NCBI GenBank assembly: GCA_016205125.1
Contig: JACQJE010000076.1
Coordinates: 1 to 13,568, forward strand
Reading direction: 5' to 3'
Length of the DNA stretch: 13,568 bases
DNA from: Deltaproteobacteria bacterium
GTDB lineage: Bacteria; Bdellovibrionota; O2-12-FULL-43-9; JACQJE01
Shown: positions 6,627 through 13,568 of the stretch, in pieces
Numbering within the stretch: the first letter of the stretch is position 1
Layout: every line of letters begins with the position of its first letter
The notes under the pieces: generated by a model
Databases searched by the model: none
Told to the model about the DNA's origin: nothing
The model's input: the letters and a program-made list of their open reading frames with translations, nothing else
Position numbers and translations under genes: made by a program

Positions 6627-8936
6627 CTACTTAGGAGCCAGAATGTCGCCGATTCCTTCGAGGATCTCCTTTCCGGTCTCTTCGACCCCTTTTTGGAGTC
6701 CCCCTTCTACCGCTTTTTCCAGCGTTTTAGCCGTGAGTCGCTGAATATAGGTTGCGGCATCTGGTATAACGATGGGATTTTTGAAAGTACCTGTCACTAC
6801 GAACGGGATCGATTCGAGTTCAGAGGGTTCAGGGGTCAGATAATAGATCCCCTTGTAATTCAATCGTTGATCGAGATCAAAATAGCCGCTGACTTTGACT
6901 CTTTGGTATTTTGAAAAGAGATTGAGATCAGGGGTATGAACATTCCCGTTACTGATGCGGATACTGCTGCTGACTTTGTCAAAGACATCTTCCCGCGTCG
7001 GAAATTTCACCTTTAATCCCGGAATGACACTCAAAGCACTCTCGACCGCTTTAGTCAGGTTAAGGGTTGTAAATTTGCTGTCCAAAAGGGTGAGAGATCC
7101 GTTTCCTGACCCGCGGCGAAGGACTTCCCCAAAAGAGAAGCCCCCCCCCGCAAAATCAGCCTGGGTTGTCAATTTTCCATAGATCGTATCTTTCAGTTCA
7201 GGTTTTTGTTCGGAAATCATGAGGTTCATATCGAGGTTCTCAATCGAATTGTGAGCCGTGAGGTAAGGGGGATGTCGGTTGAGATCGATGGAAGCTTGTG
7301 AGTGGATGCTCCCTCCATAGGCTTTCATATCGAGAGGTTTTAGTTCCATTATCCCATTCTGCAATGACAGGGATGTCTGAAGGCTGCTGAAAGTAAAATT
7401 TTTGATCCTCCCCTTTTTCACGCTGACCTCACCGGTGACGTAACTTTTCCTGATCAAGGGGGAAGACTGCAATTTCTGCAATGGGGGCGTCTTTCGCTTT
7501 TCGGGAGCCTCTGTCGGTGTCTCCCCCTCTTTTTTTTCTGTCGCGGGCGGAATGATGTCGTTGAGATCAAAATGGCTCGCATTGATCGTGATGTCGCCGC
7601 GCGGCGCTGAAGACCAGTTCCTGACCAGCACGGACATTTTGACTGACGTTTCTCCACTCGTAAAATCGAAATCTTTGATCGAAAGTTCTTTTGGATTGAT
7701 ATTGATCAGCAGGTCTCCTCCGCGGAGAGGTTTGAATCCTGGGAGGTGGACCTCCCATTTTTGGGCCATGACGACTGCACTCATATTGAGGGGTTTGAGA
7801 GGTTCCGCGGAAGGGGTATCCACAGAGCTTTTCAGGCGTTTCGGAAAAGTTTTCAGAGCTTCGAGAGATTCATCGATATTGGCTGTTACGGATACCATTC
7901 CCTTGAGCCCCTGTTGTTTCAATTTTGGGACAATATCAGCAAGGTCGCTCAAGCTGAAGGAATTGGTCTTGCAATCCAGTTTGACATGAAGGGGGGATGA
8001 TTCTCTGATGTGGGCCGAAATCTTGAGTTCCAGGGGGCCGAGAGAGAGATGGCCGTCCGTCAGGCTGTAACGTTTTGCTGTCTGATCGACTTCAGCACTC
8101 CCTGAGAAGTGGAACGGCACACCGCTTTTCTTATTGAGAAAGTCTTTGTACTGAAGAGATGTTTTTCCAAATTCGCCGCTCAGCCGGGAGATGGACAACG
8201 AGTTTAATTTCTGCCCCTCCGTCAATACGGGGTAGAGAGTCCCCTGCAGTTGAAGAGGCCCGGAGATTTCCATATCTTTTACTTTTTTTGAGACTAATTC
8301 TGTTGAAAGAGAAAAATCGATTGGTTGATTGATCCCTACGTTTTTCAGAGAAATATTGAGATTTTCGACTCTGACATTTGCTCCCTTCAGTTGGTCAACA
8401 AATTCCATTGTTCCTCTGTCGAGTTGAAGATTGAGCTTTGCTTTCTTCATGAGGTGCTCGATGAGATCCTTTTTTTCCTCCTTTTTCTCCTCTTTTGGTT
8501 TTTCTTCTGCCTCTGCCGGTTTTGCCAGCAGGTCAGAAATATTATTTTGATTTTCGCGATTTCTCACAATGACGACCTGAGGTTCCTGAAGTTGAAATTT
8601 GGCATGTACCTGGCCTGTCAGCAGAGGCCAGAAAGCGACGCCGACTTCTGCCTTCTTGACTTGCAGGAGTGTGGTATTCGGGAAATTCCGAGAGTTCTTG
8701 ACTGCGATATCTTCAATGCGCGCCCGGAGTCCCTTCCAGAGGGACAATCGCATATCGCCAAGCTCGACGCGCCCATTAATCGCTTGATTGGCTGCCTCTA
8801 AGATCCGGGGTTTCCATCGATTGAGATCGACGAGAAGAGTCAGGGCGACTGCCGCAAAAATGATGAGCAAAAAGAGCCCCCCTCCAGCAATGCCCAGGAT
8901 CTTAAGAACTGTTTTTCTCTTGCGGACTTCTTCCAT
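6627..8936 (-). CDS. AsmA family envelope protein
   Basis: This 769-residue protein is anchored by one N-terminal transmembrane helix (about 13-36) after a basic KRK stretch, with the bulk in the periplasm. The sequence right after the helix (DLNRWKPRILEAANQ, then GRVELGDMRLSLWKGLRARI) is the characteristic AsmA start, and the C-terminal part (GNGSLTLLDSKFTTLNL at 611-627, then SIRISNGNVHTPDLNLFSKY) matches the AsmA-like C domain. Such proteins are bridge-like, beta-rich envelope proteins linked to lipid transport and outer-membrane homeostasis. Two charged linkers split the chain: a Lys/Glu-rich one (about 139-158) and a Pro/Glu/Lys-rich one (464-489). I chose ATG 8936 because GAGG precedes it by 8 nt and the anchor then begins normally; the longer frame from 9038 starts inside a repeat element. 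It ends 47 nt from nadB, tail to tail, with no clear terminator between. A G9 run on its coding strand (7141-7149) encodes Gly residues. Confidence 0.87.
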   Translation of the reverse strand: MEEVRKRKTVLKILGIAGGGLFLLIIFAAVALTLLVDLNRWKPRILEAANQAINGRVELGDMRLSLWKGLRARIEDIAVKNSRNFPNTTLLQVKKAEVGVAFWPLLTGQVHAKFQLQEPQVVIVRNRENQNNISDLLAKPAEAEEKPKEEKKEEKKDLIEHLMKKAKLNLQLDRGTMEFVDQLKGANVRVENLNISLKNVGINQPIDFSLSTELVSKKVKDMEISGPLQLQGTLYPVLTEGQKLNSLSISRLSGEFGKTSLQYKDFLNKKSGVPFHFSGSAEVDQTAKRYSLTDGHLSLGPLELKISAHIRESSPLHVKLDCKTNSFSLSDLADIVPKLKQQGLKGMVSVTANIDESLEALKTFPKRLKSSVDTPSAEPLKPLNMSAVVMAQKWEVHLPGFKPLRGGDLLININPKELSIKDFDFTSGETSVKMSVLVRNWSSAPRGDITINASHFDLNDIIPPATEKKEGETPTEAPEKRKTPPLQKLQSSPLIRKSYVTGEVSVKKGRIKNFTFSSLQTSLSLQNGIMELKPLDMKAYGGSIHSQASIDLNRHPPYLTAHNSIENLDMNLMISEQKPELKDTIYGKLTTQADFAGGGFSFGEVLRRGSGNGSLTLLDSKFTTLNLTKAVESALSVIPGLKVKFPTREDVFDKVSSSIRISNGNVHTPDLNLFSKYQRVKVSGYFDLDQRLNYKGIYYLTPEPSELESIPFVVTGTFKNPIVIPDAATYIQRLTAKTLEKAVEGGLQKGVEETGKEILEGIGDILAPK

Positions 8937-8967
8937 GAGATTTTCCTCGCGCCTTTGTGCTATGACA

Positions 8968-9150
8968 TAGTTTCCATCCGGAATCAGAATTCTATTACGG
9001 CTGGCTGCAAAATGAATGCTCTTCGTTGCCAAAACCAAAATGTCCTCGACGTAGCTCTGGGGCTACGCCTCCGGACATTTTGATTTTGTCGCCTTGAGCA
9101 TTCATTTTTCGCTGCGCCTCATGACGAATTCTGTTTCCGGATGGAAACTA
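8968..9150. repeat. 183-bp imperfect palindrome with TA ends (MITE-like candidate)
   Basis: Nested inverted arms cover nearly the whole intergenic region. The outer arms 8968-8992 and 9126-9150 match at 24 of 25 positions (left end TAGTTTCCATCCGGA). A second perfect pair is AAAATGAATGCTC (9009-9021) with GAGCATTCATTTT (9096-9108). A third, 9030-9045 with 9073-9088, matches at 15 of 16. The tip is CGTAGC (9050-9055) with GCTACG (9062-9067) around a 6-nt loop. The termini read TA...TA, as expected if an IS630/Tc1-mariner-type transposase had duplicated a TA target, but this is inference. No open frame in it looks real. It separates the divergent AsmA and Lol-type genes. Confidence 0.75.
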
Positions 9151-9202
9151 AAAAATTCGTAATACTAAAGTAGTCGTGCTATTTCAACTAATCGGATCAT
9201 TG

Positions 9203-10432
9203 ATGAAGAAAATTTACCCCCTTTTTCCAGCTTTTGTCGGCTGGCGCTATTTCCGGTTTCGCACCCTGGTCACGCTGATCTCTGTGAGTGGGGTAGCGAT
9301 TGGCGCTGCAGTCTTAATCATCGTTCTTTCTGTGATGAATGGCTTCGGGACCGATCTGAAGAACCGTCTCCTGAGCGTCGTCCCCCACGTTATTGTTGAA
9401 ACCAGAGATCGCGAGCCCTTTGATCCTGCCGCGATTCTCCCCTTGCTGAAAAATATGGATCCCAAAATCATGGCCGTCAGCCCCCTTGTCGAAGGGGAGT
9501 GCATTATTCAATCTGAGCGGGGGATAGCGGGGGGTCTGGTGAGAGGAATCGATGTAAATAGCGCGAAAAAACGCTCTCTCTTTCTCGAGAATCTGATTGC
9601 TGGCGAGGGGTTCCTGATTACACCGGAAAAAGGAAAACTCCCCCCTATTGTATTGGGAGACCAGCTTGCCGCTCAGCTCAAAGTCTACCTTGGTGATACT
9701 GTTGCGCTGGTCTCCCCTCTTGAAAAAGAAGGACCCTTTGGGACAATGCCGCTGAGCCGGCGTTTTGAAGTTGTCGGGATTCACCAGATTGGCATTGCGG
9801 AATACGATGCGAAGTATGCCTATCTGCCGCTTCCCCAGGCGCAAGCGTTCTTTTTCACTTCAGATAAAGTTTCCATGATTGAGATTCTCCTTTCGGATCC
9901 CGATGCGGCGCCGAAAGTGGCGCGTCTGATCCATAAGCAGTGGCGGGAAAAGCCCAGTCTTGCGGCCAGGCCATGGCGGGAGATGCATCAGCACCTCTTT
10001 GCAGCCCTCCAATTGGAAAAAATTGCCATGTTTGTCATTCTCTCCTGTATTATTCTTGTCGCCTCATTCAACATCGTTGGATCGCTCGCCATGTCTGTGA
10101 TTGACCGGCAGAAGGCCATTTCTGTTTTGAGGGCAATGGGTGCAAGCCGCCAAATGATCCGCTCCATTTTTCTGGCGGAGGGCTGCATGATTGGAGGGAT
10201 TGGAACAGGGGTAGGACTTTTAGTCGGCGGTCTCACCTGTTGGGCGCTGAAGCGTTATCCGATTATTGAGCTTCCCGATCTCTATGTCGTGAGGACTCTC
10301 CCTGTTCTTGTTTCACCCCACTTTTTCTGGTGGGTCGGTCTGACTTCGCTGGCGATCGTCCTGATTGCCACATGGTTTCCCTCTCAAGCGGCTTCCAAGA
10401 TCAATCCTCTCGATGGGATTCGCTACGAGTAG
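9203..10432 (+). CDS. LolC/LolE-type lipoprotein-release ABC permease
   Basis: The 409-residue inner-membrane protein matches the LolC/E (FtsX/MacB-like) permease family, which extracts lipoproteins from the inner membrane and hands them to LolA with the ATPase LolD. The N-terminus FVGWRYFRFR...LISVSGVAIG then VLIIVLSVMNGF (TM1, about 24-46) is the family hallmark. A ~220-residue periplasmic MacB-like domain follows, then three helices at about 273-298, 322-346 and 376-392, with the conserved cytoplasmic stretch VIDRQKAISVLRAMGAS (299-315) that contacts the ATPase. It ends in NPLDGIRYE, also typical. I chose ATG 9203, where family members normally begin; a GTG at 9176 would add nine residues, and neither start has a strong ribosome binding site. 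A -10-like TAATAC lies at 9160-9165 without a good -35. No LolD or second permease occurs in the window, so the partner must be elsewhere. Confidence 0.85.
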   Translation: MKKIYPLFPAFVGWRYFRFRTLVTLISVSGVAIGAAVLIIVLSVMNGFGTDLKNRLLSVVPHVIVETRDREPFDPAAILPLLKNMDPKIMAVSPLVEGECIIQSERGIAGGLVRGIDVNSAKKRSLFLENLIAGEGFLITPEKGKLPPIVLGDQLAAQLKVYLGDTVALVSPLEKEGPFGTMPLSRRFEVVGIHQIGIAEYDAKYAYLPLPQAQAFFFTSDKVSMIEILLSDPDAAPKVARLIHKQWREKPSLAARPWREMHQHLFAALQLEKIAMFVILSCIILVASFNIVGSLAMSVIDRQKAISVLRAMGASRQMIRSIFLAEGCMIGGIGTGVGLLVGGLTCWALKRYPIIELPDLYVVRTLPVLVSPHFFWWVGLTSLAIVLIATWFPSQAASKINPLDGIRYE

Positions 10433-10477
10433 TTCCCAACTGGAGGACAGCTAAGGCTTCGTGTAAGATGGGAGAAT

Positions 10478-10900
10478 ATGGAAAAACCGTATCGAATGAT
10501 TGAACATACTGCGGATATCGGCATTCAAGTGACGGCTGACACAGCTTCCGCTCTCTTCAGCCAGGTTGCATGGTCTATGATCGATCTGATGACGGAGGCG
10601 GAGGCCATTAATTTAACTGAGGAGAAGAGGGTGACGCTTGAGGGGGAAGATTATAAGGACTTAATGATCCGATGGCTCAACGAAATTCTTTTTTGGTTCG
10701 ATACAGAGACATTTGTTCCCGGTCGTTTCACGATTGAGGAGATTGAATCCAGGAAGTTGGTTGCAAAGCTCTGGGGAGAGAGGTTTGACCGCTCGCGGCA
10801 CGGGATCGGCTATGACATCAAGGCGGCCACTTATCATGAATTGCGGGTAGAGGAGTTGGAAGGGGGGCACTGGTTTGCTCAGGTCATTTTTGATGTCTAA
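10478..10900 (+). CDS. Archease (RtcB activator)
   Basis: Archease promotes guanylylation and multiple turnover of RtcB RNA ligase. The 140-residue size fits, and the motifs are clear: EHTADIGI (9-16) with the conserved acidic residue Asp13, IRWLNEILFWFDTE (64-77), and IKAATYHEL followed by WFAQVIFDV at the C-terminus, which forms the conserved metal-binding end. GGAG occurs only 3 nt before the ATG, a short spacing; a second ATG at codon 7 (10496) would leave the archease core intact but lose the usual first residues. The gene lies 45 nt after the Lol-type permease and 11 nt before rtcB, so it is very likely co-transcribed with the ligase it serves. Confidence 0.93.
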   Translation: MEKPYRMIEHTADIGIQVTADTASALFSQVAWSMIDLMTEAEAINLTEEKRVTLEGEDYKDLMIRWLNEILFWFDTETFVPGRFTIEEIESRKLVAKLWGERFDRSRHGIGYDIKAATYHELRVEELEGGHWFAQVIFDV

Positions 10901-10911
10901 GGAGAGAAAAA

Positions 10912-12402
10912 ATGGATCGAGAGGAGGGGCGTTTAAAGGAAGGGGGAATGGCCTCGGAGGGGGGAACCCCTTTTAAGAAGATCTCCGATTATATCTGGGA
11001 AATCCCTAAAACCGGGGGAATGCGTGTTCCTGGGCGCATCTTTGCCAGTGAAGCGATGATGCGCACGATCAAGACAGACAAGAGCACGGATCAGGTGGCC
11101 AATGTGGCCCATCTCCCCGGTATTCTCAAATATTCCATGGCGATGCCGGACATCCATTGGGGATATGGATTTCCGATTGGCGGCGTCGCGGCGATGGACC
11201 TCCAGGAAGGGGTGGTTTCTCCAGGGGGTGTCGGCTACGACATCAATTGCGGTGTGCGGTTAGTGAGGACGCATTTGACGAGAAAAGATCTCATCGGTCA
11301 TGAAAAGGAGCTAGTCAAAGCGCTCTTTCATGCCATTCCTACCGGTGTGGGTTCCCGCGGCGCCATTCGGAAACTGAACCAGGGAGAAATGGAGCAGGTG
11401 GCGAAAAAAGGGGCAAGATGGGCGGTCGAGAACGGTTTTGGAGAGGCTGAAGATCTCCATTTTATTGAAGAGAATGGGTGCCTGAAAGGGGCCGATTCCG
11501 ATCTGGTGAGTCAAAGGGCTTATGATCGGGGGAGGGATCAGCTGGGGACACTTGGATCAGGGAACCATTTTCTCGAAGTGGGGGTGGTGACCGAGATATA
11601 CCTCCCAACCGTTGCGGATGCTTTTGGTCTCTTTCGCGATCAAATTGTCATATGGATTCACACCGGGTCTCGAGGTTTCGGTTACCAGATCTGCGAAGAG
11701 TCGCTCTATGATATGCGGCGAGCGGTTCAGACTTATGGAATTCAACTTCCAGACAGCCAGCTTGCCTGTGCTCCCATCCAATCGCCTGAGGGTCAGAAAT
11801 ATATGGCGCAGATGGCTTGCGGTGCGAACTTCGCGTGGGCCAACCGACAGTGCATTATGGCGCTTGCGCGAGGTTCCTTTGAGCAGGTTTTTGGCCGGAG
11901 TTGGCGGGAATTGGGAATGTATTTGCTTTACGATGTCTGCCACAACATTGCCAAGCGGGAAAAGCATGCCCTCGATGGTGTTGAAAGAGAAGTTCTCATG
12001 CACCGAAAGGGGGCGACACGCGCTTATCCTCCAGGGCATCCCTTAACCCCGGAACCTTATCGCTCTGTCGGCCAGCCCGTATTGGTCCCTGGCGACATGG
12101 GGCGTTATTCCTTTGTCCTGGTCGGGACAGAAAAAGCAATGGAGCTCACTTTTGGAAGCAGCTGCCATGGAGCTGGCAGGATGATGAGCCGCCATGCGGC
12201 GATGCGGGAAGCAAAGGGGAGGCCCATTATACAAGAACTGGAACGGAGAGGGATTCACATCATGGCGACAGGGAGGAGGACGGTGGTCGAAGAGATATCG
12301 GAAGCGTATAAAGATGTGGCAGATGTCGCTCATGTCGTGGATCGGGTCGGAATCAGCCGGAAGGTGGCTAAGGCAGAGCCGATCTGTGTGATCAAGGGGT
12401 GA
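10912..12402 (+). CDS. rtcB: RtcB RNA-splicing ligase (3'-phosphate/5'-OH)
   Basis: RtcB joins RNA ends bearing a 2',3'-cyclic phosphate (or 3'-phosphate) to 5'-OH ends with GTP and manganese, acting in tRNA splicing or RNA repair. At 496 residues it is the long, archaeal/eukaryotic-like form rather than the ~400-residue E. coli type. Catalytic residues are visible: Asp110 and Cys113 in GYDINCGVR, Asn218-His219 in GSGNHFLEV, His250 in WIHTGSRG, His344 in CHNIAKRE, the predicted guanylylated His419 in SSCHGAGR, and the terminal ICVIKG with Lys495. DIHWGYGFPIGG (80-91) and HRKGATRAYPPGH (364-376) are further hallmarks. The start ATG has GGAGAG upstream, beginning directly after the archease stop. 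A possible later start at codon 13 would remove a Gly/Glu-rich tail without touching the core. Confidence 0.97.
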   Translation: MDREEGRLKEGGMASEGGTPFKKISDYIWEIPKTGGMRVPGRIFASEAMMRTIKTDKSTDQVANVAHLPGILKYSMAMPDIHWGYGFPIGGVAAMDLQEGVVSPGGVGYDINCGVRLVRTHLTRKDLIGHEKELVKALFHAIPTGVGSRGAIRKLNQGEMEQVAKKGARWAVENGFGEAEDLHFIEENGCLKGADSDLVSQRAYDRGRDQLGTLGSGNHFLEVGVVTEIYLPTVADAFGLFRDQIVIWIHTGSRGFGYQICEESLYDMRRAVQTYGIQLPDSQLACAPIQSPEGQKYMAQMACGANFAWANRQCIMALARGSFEQVFGRSWRELGMYLLYDVCHNIAKREKHALDGVEREVLMHRKGATRAYPPGHPLTPEPYRSVGQPVLVPGDMGRYSFVLVGTEKAMELTFGSSCHGAGRMMSRHAAMREAKGRPIIQELERRGIHIMATGRRTVVEEISEAYKDVADVAHVVDRVGISRKVAKAEPICVIKG

Positions 12403-12413
12403 TCCATTCAGGG

Positions 12414-12442
12414 TTGAAACAGATTCCCGAATGGGGTATGTT
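12414..12442 (+). promoter_or_regulatory. Putative sigma-70 promoter of the type II GAPDH gene
   Basis: TTGAAA (12414-12419) and TATGTT (12437-12442) are separated by exactly 17 nt, starting 12 nt after the rtcB stop codon and leaving a leader of about 40 nt before the GAPDH start. It suggests that the dehydrogenase can be expressed independently of the RNA-repair genes. The leader also repeats the string CGAATGGG (at about 12428 and 12461), of unknown meaning. Confidence 0.4.
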
Positions 12443-12490
12443 GCAACGGAAAGCTTGTTTATCGAATGGGTAGATTTTTGGAGATCAGCC

Positions 12491-13568
12491 ATGAACAAGA
12501 AGCGACCTGTTGTTGTTCACTTGGTTGGAGTCGGGACCATAGGCGAGCCCCTTATTGGAATGTTTACCCGATGGCGTGAACATTTTGGCATTGATGAAGT
12601 GACCTTCCAAAAGCGGACCCCGAATCCGGATGACCTCCCAAAAATTCGGGAGCTCGTCAATAAGCGCGGCGCTAAGCTTTGCGTCGATAGTGAAACGAAA
12701 AAGGAATTTGAAAAAGCGGGTTTCCCGGTCTCTTATGAGACGGAGGATGCTCTCGATCGCGCTACGGTCGTTGTCGATTGTACGCCAAAGGGGGTGGGAC
12801 ATAAGAATAAACAGCAATATTATGAGGCGTTTCGCCACAATACCGCCGGTTTTATTGCCCAAGGGAGTGAGTTTGGCTTCGGAAAGATGTACGCGTACAA
12901 TGTCAATGACAAGGCTCTTATTCCGGGAGAGGATCAGTTTCTTCAGGTTGTCAGTTGTAATACGCACACGCTTGCCGCGTTAGTGAATACGTTAGGACGC
13001 GATGTAAATGGCGACATCAATCAATTGGAGTACGGGAGATTTCTGCTGATCCGGCGCGCCAATGACATCAGCCAGGATTCTGACTTTATTCCATCACCTC
13101 AAGTCGGCAAGCATGATGACCCCGAGTTTGGCACCCATCATGCACGTGATGTCCATCATCTTTTTAAGACTCTCGGGGCGGAACTAAAGCTCTTTTCATC
13201 GGCACTGAAAGTCAATACTCAATACATGCACAGCCTCTGGTTTGATATCAAGCTGATGAACCCCGTGACACTGAGTCAAGTTGTTTCGAGGCTGATCGAG
13301 AATCCCCTCATTGCTGTGACTCGCAAGAGGATGGCAAACAGAGTCTTCTCTTTTGGACGCGATCATGGCTATTACGGCAGAATTCTGAGCCAGGCGGTTA
13401 TTTCTCTTCCGACACTCCAGGTGGTCAATCATCACGAAGTGTTTGGATTCGCGTTTACGCCTCAGGATGGAAATTCTCTCCTGAGCTCAATTGCCGGCAC
13501 TCTTTGGTTTATAGACCCCGCGACGTACGAGTCAAAACTTGACGTCGTGGAACAGTACTGTTTTAAAG
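12491..13568 (+). CDS. Type II (archaeal-like) glyceraldehyde-3-phosphate dehydrogenase, 3' partial
   Basis: The frame is open for 359 codons and leaves the window before a stop. The fold is that of the archaeal, type II GAPDH: N-terminal nucleotide-binding VGVGTIGEPL (12-21), the strand and turn VVVDCTPKGVGHKNK (93-107), the catalytic cysteine Cys156 in VVSCNT, RRAND (188-192), HHARDVHHL (216-224) and NTQYMH (242-247). These match the order seen in archaeal enzymes (SCNT, RRA-x-D, H-x-x-D-V and the T-x-x-M-H element). The residues after the cysteine read HTLA, where archaeal enzymes have TGL, and the chain is longer than the usual ~340 residues. The ATG has GGAG 8 nt upstream. It probably acts in glycolysis or gluconeogenesis; the physiological direction and cofactor cannot be told. 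An alternative is a divergent relative with a related aldehyde or phosphate substrate. Confidence 0.8.
   Translation, partial: MNKKRPVVVHLVGVGTIGEPLIGMFTRWREHFGIDEVTFQKRTPNPDDLPKIRELVNKRGAKLCVDSETKKEFEKAGFPVSYETEDALDRATVVVDCTPKGVGHKNKQQYYEAFRHNTAGFIAQGSEFGFGKMYAYNVNDKALIPGEDQFLQVVSCNTHTLAALVNTLGRDVNGDINQLEYGRFLLIRRANDISQDSDFIPSPQVGKHDDPEFGTHHARDVHHLFKTLGAELKLFSSALKVNTQYMHSLWFDIKLMNPVTLSQVVSRLIENPLIAVTRKRMANRVFSFGRDHGYYGRILSQAVISLPTLQVVNHHEVFGFAFTPQDGNSLLSSIAGTLWFIDPATYESKLDVVEQYCFK

Noticed and set aside
8325..8801. 158-residue plus-strand frame antisense to the AsmA gene
   Set aside because: It is a shadow of the Lys/Glu-rich linker and coding strand of the AsmA gene, giving a Phe/Leu-rich translation with no start signal.
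8937..9038. N-terminal extension of the AsmA protein
   Set aside because: The extra 34 residues are encoded by the palindromic repeat region and leader; ATG 8936 has a good ribosome binding site and starts the expected membrane anchor.
12485..12967. 160-residue minus-strand frame opposite the GAPDH gene
   Set aside because: The plus-strand frame carries all GAPDH motifs; the antisense frame has none and is incidental.
1..13568. CRISPR array, tRNA or rRNA genes
   Set aside because: I saw no regularly spaced direct repeats and no tRNA cloverleaf or rRNA signature on either strand; only inverted repeats were found.

Overview
The window reads as a chromosomal segment of a Gram-negative (diderm) bacterium. 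It encodes a LolC/LolE-type lipoprotein-release permease, a large AsmA-like envelope protein and a predicted lipoprotein, and it uses Shine-Dalgarno-type starts that include TTG and GTG. I cannot fix the phylum from sequence alone. The archaeal-like, type II glyceraldehyde-3-phosphate dehydrogenase at the right edge is uncommon in bacteria. Together with the cupredoxin-like lipoprotein it would fit a Nitrospirota-like or other deep-branching environmental lineage, but that is inference.

Layout. (1) 1-341: the 3' end of a small helix-turn-helix reading frame (frame 3, entering from the left edge) runs into a cluster of competing hairpins at 192-267. (2) 342-2945, minus strand: a predicted copper-binding, plastocyanin-like lipoprotein, a strong intrinsic terminator, then an ABC exporter ATPase (TTG start) and its ABC-2 permease. 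(3) 2946-3128: divergent promoter region. (4) 3129-6579, plus strand: a compact nadC-nadA-nadB operon for de novo NAD synthesis from aspartate. (5) 6627-8936, minus strand: an AsmA-family protein, convergent with nadB. (6) 8937-9202: divergent intergenic region almost filled by a 183-bp imperfect palindrome with TA at both ends, the best candidate here for a small non-autonomous mobile element or structured repeat. (7) 9203-13568, plus strand: LolC/E-like permease, archease, RtcB RNA ligase, and a 3'-truncated type II GAPDH that seems to have its own promoter.

How the genes work together. NadB oxidises aspartate to iminoaspartate, NadA condenses it with dihydroxyacetone phosphate to quinolinate, and NadC turns quinolinate into nicotinate mononucleotide; start and stop codons overlap or nearly touch. 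Archease and RtcB are a known pair: archease activates the long, archaeal-type RtcB that joins 2',3'-cyclic phosphate and 5'-OH RNA ends. The ABC pair forms a typical two-gene exporter, probably transcribed by read-through from the lipoprotein gene. No complete novel multi-gene system is evident. The least explained features are the palindromic element at 8968-9150, the hairpin cluster with the HTH remnant at the left edge, and the archease-RtcB-type II GAPDH neighbourhood.
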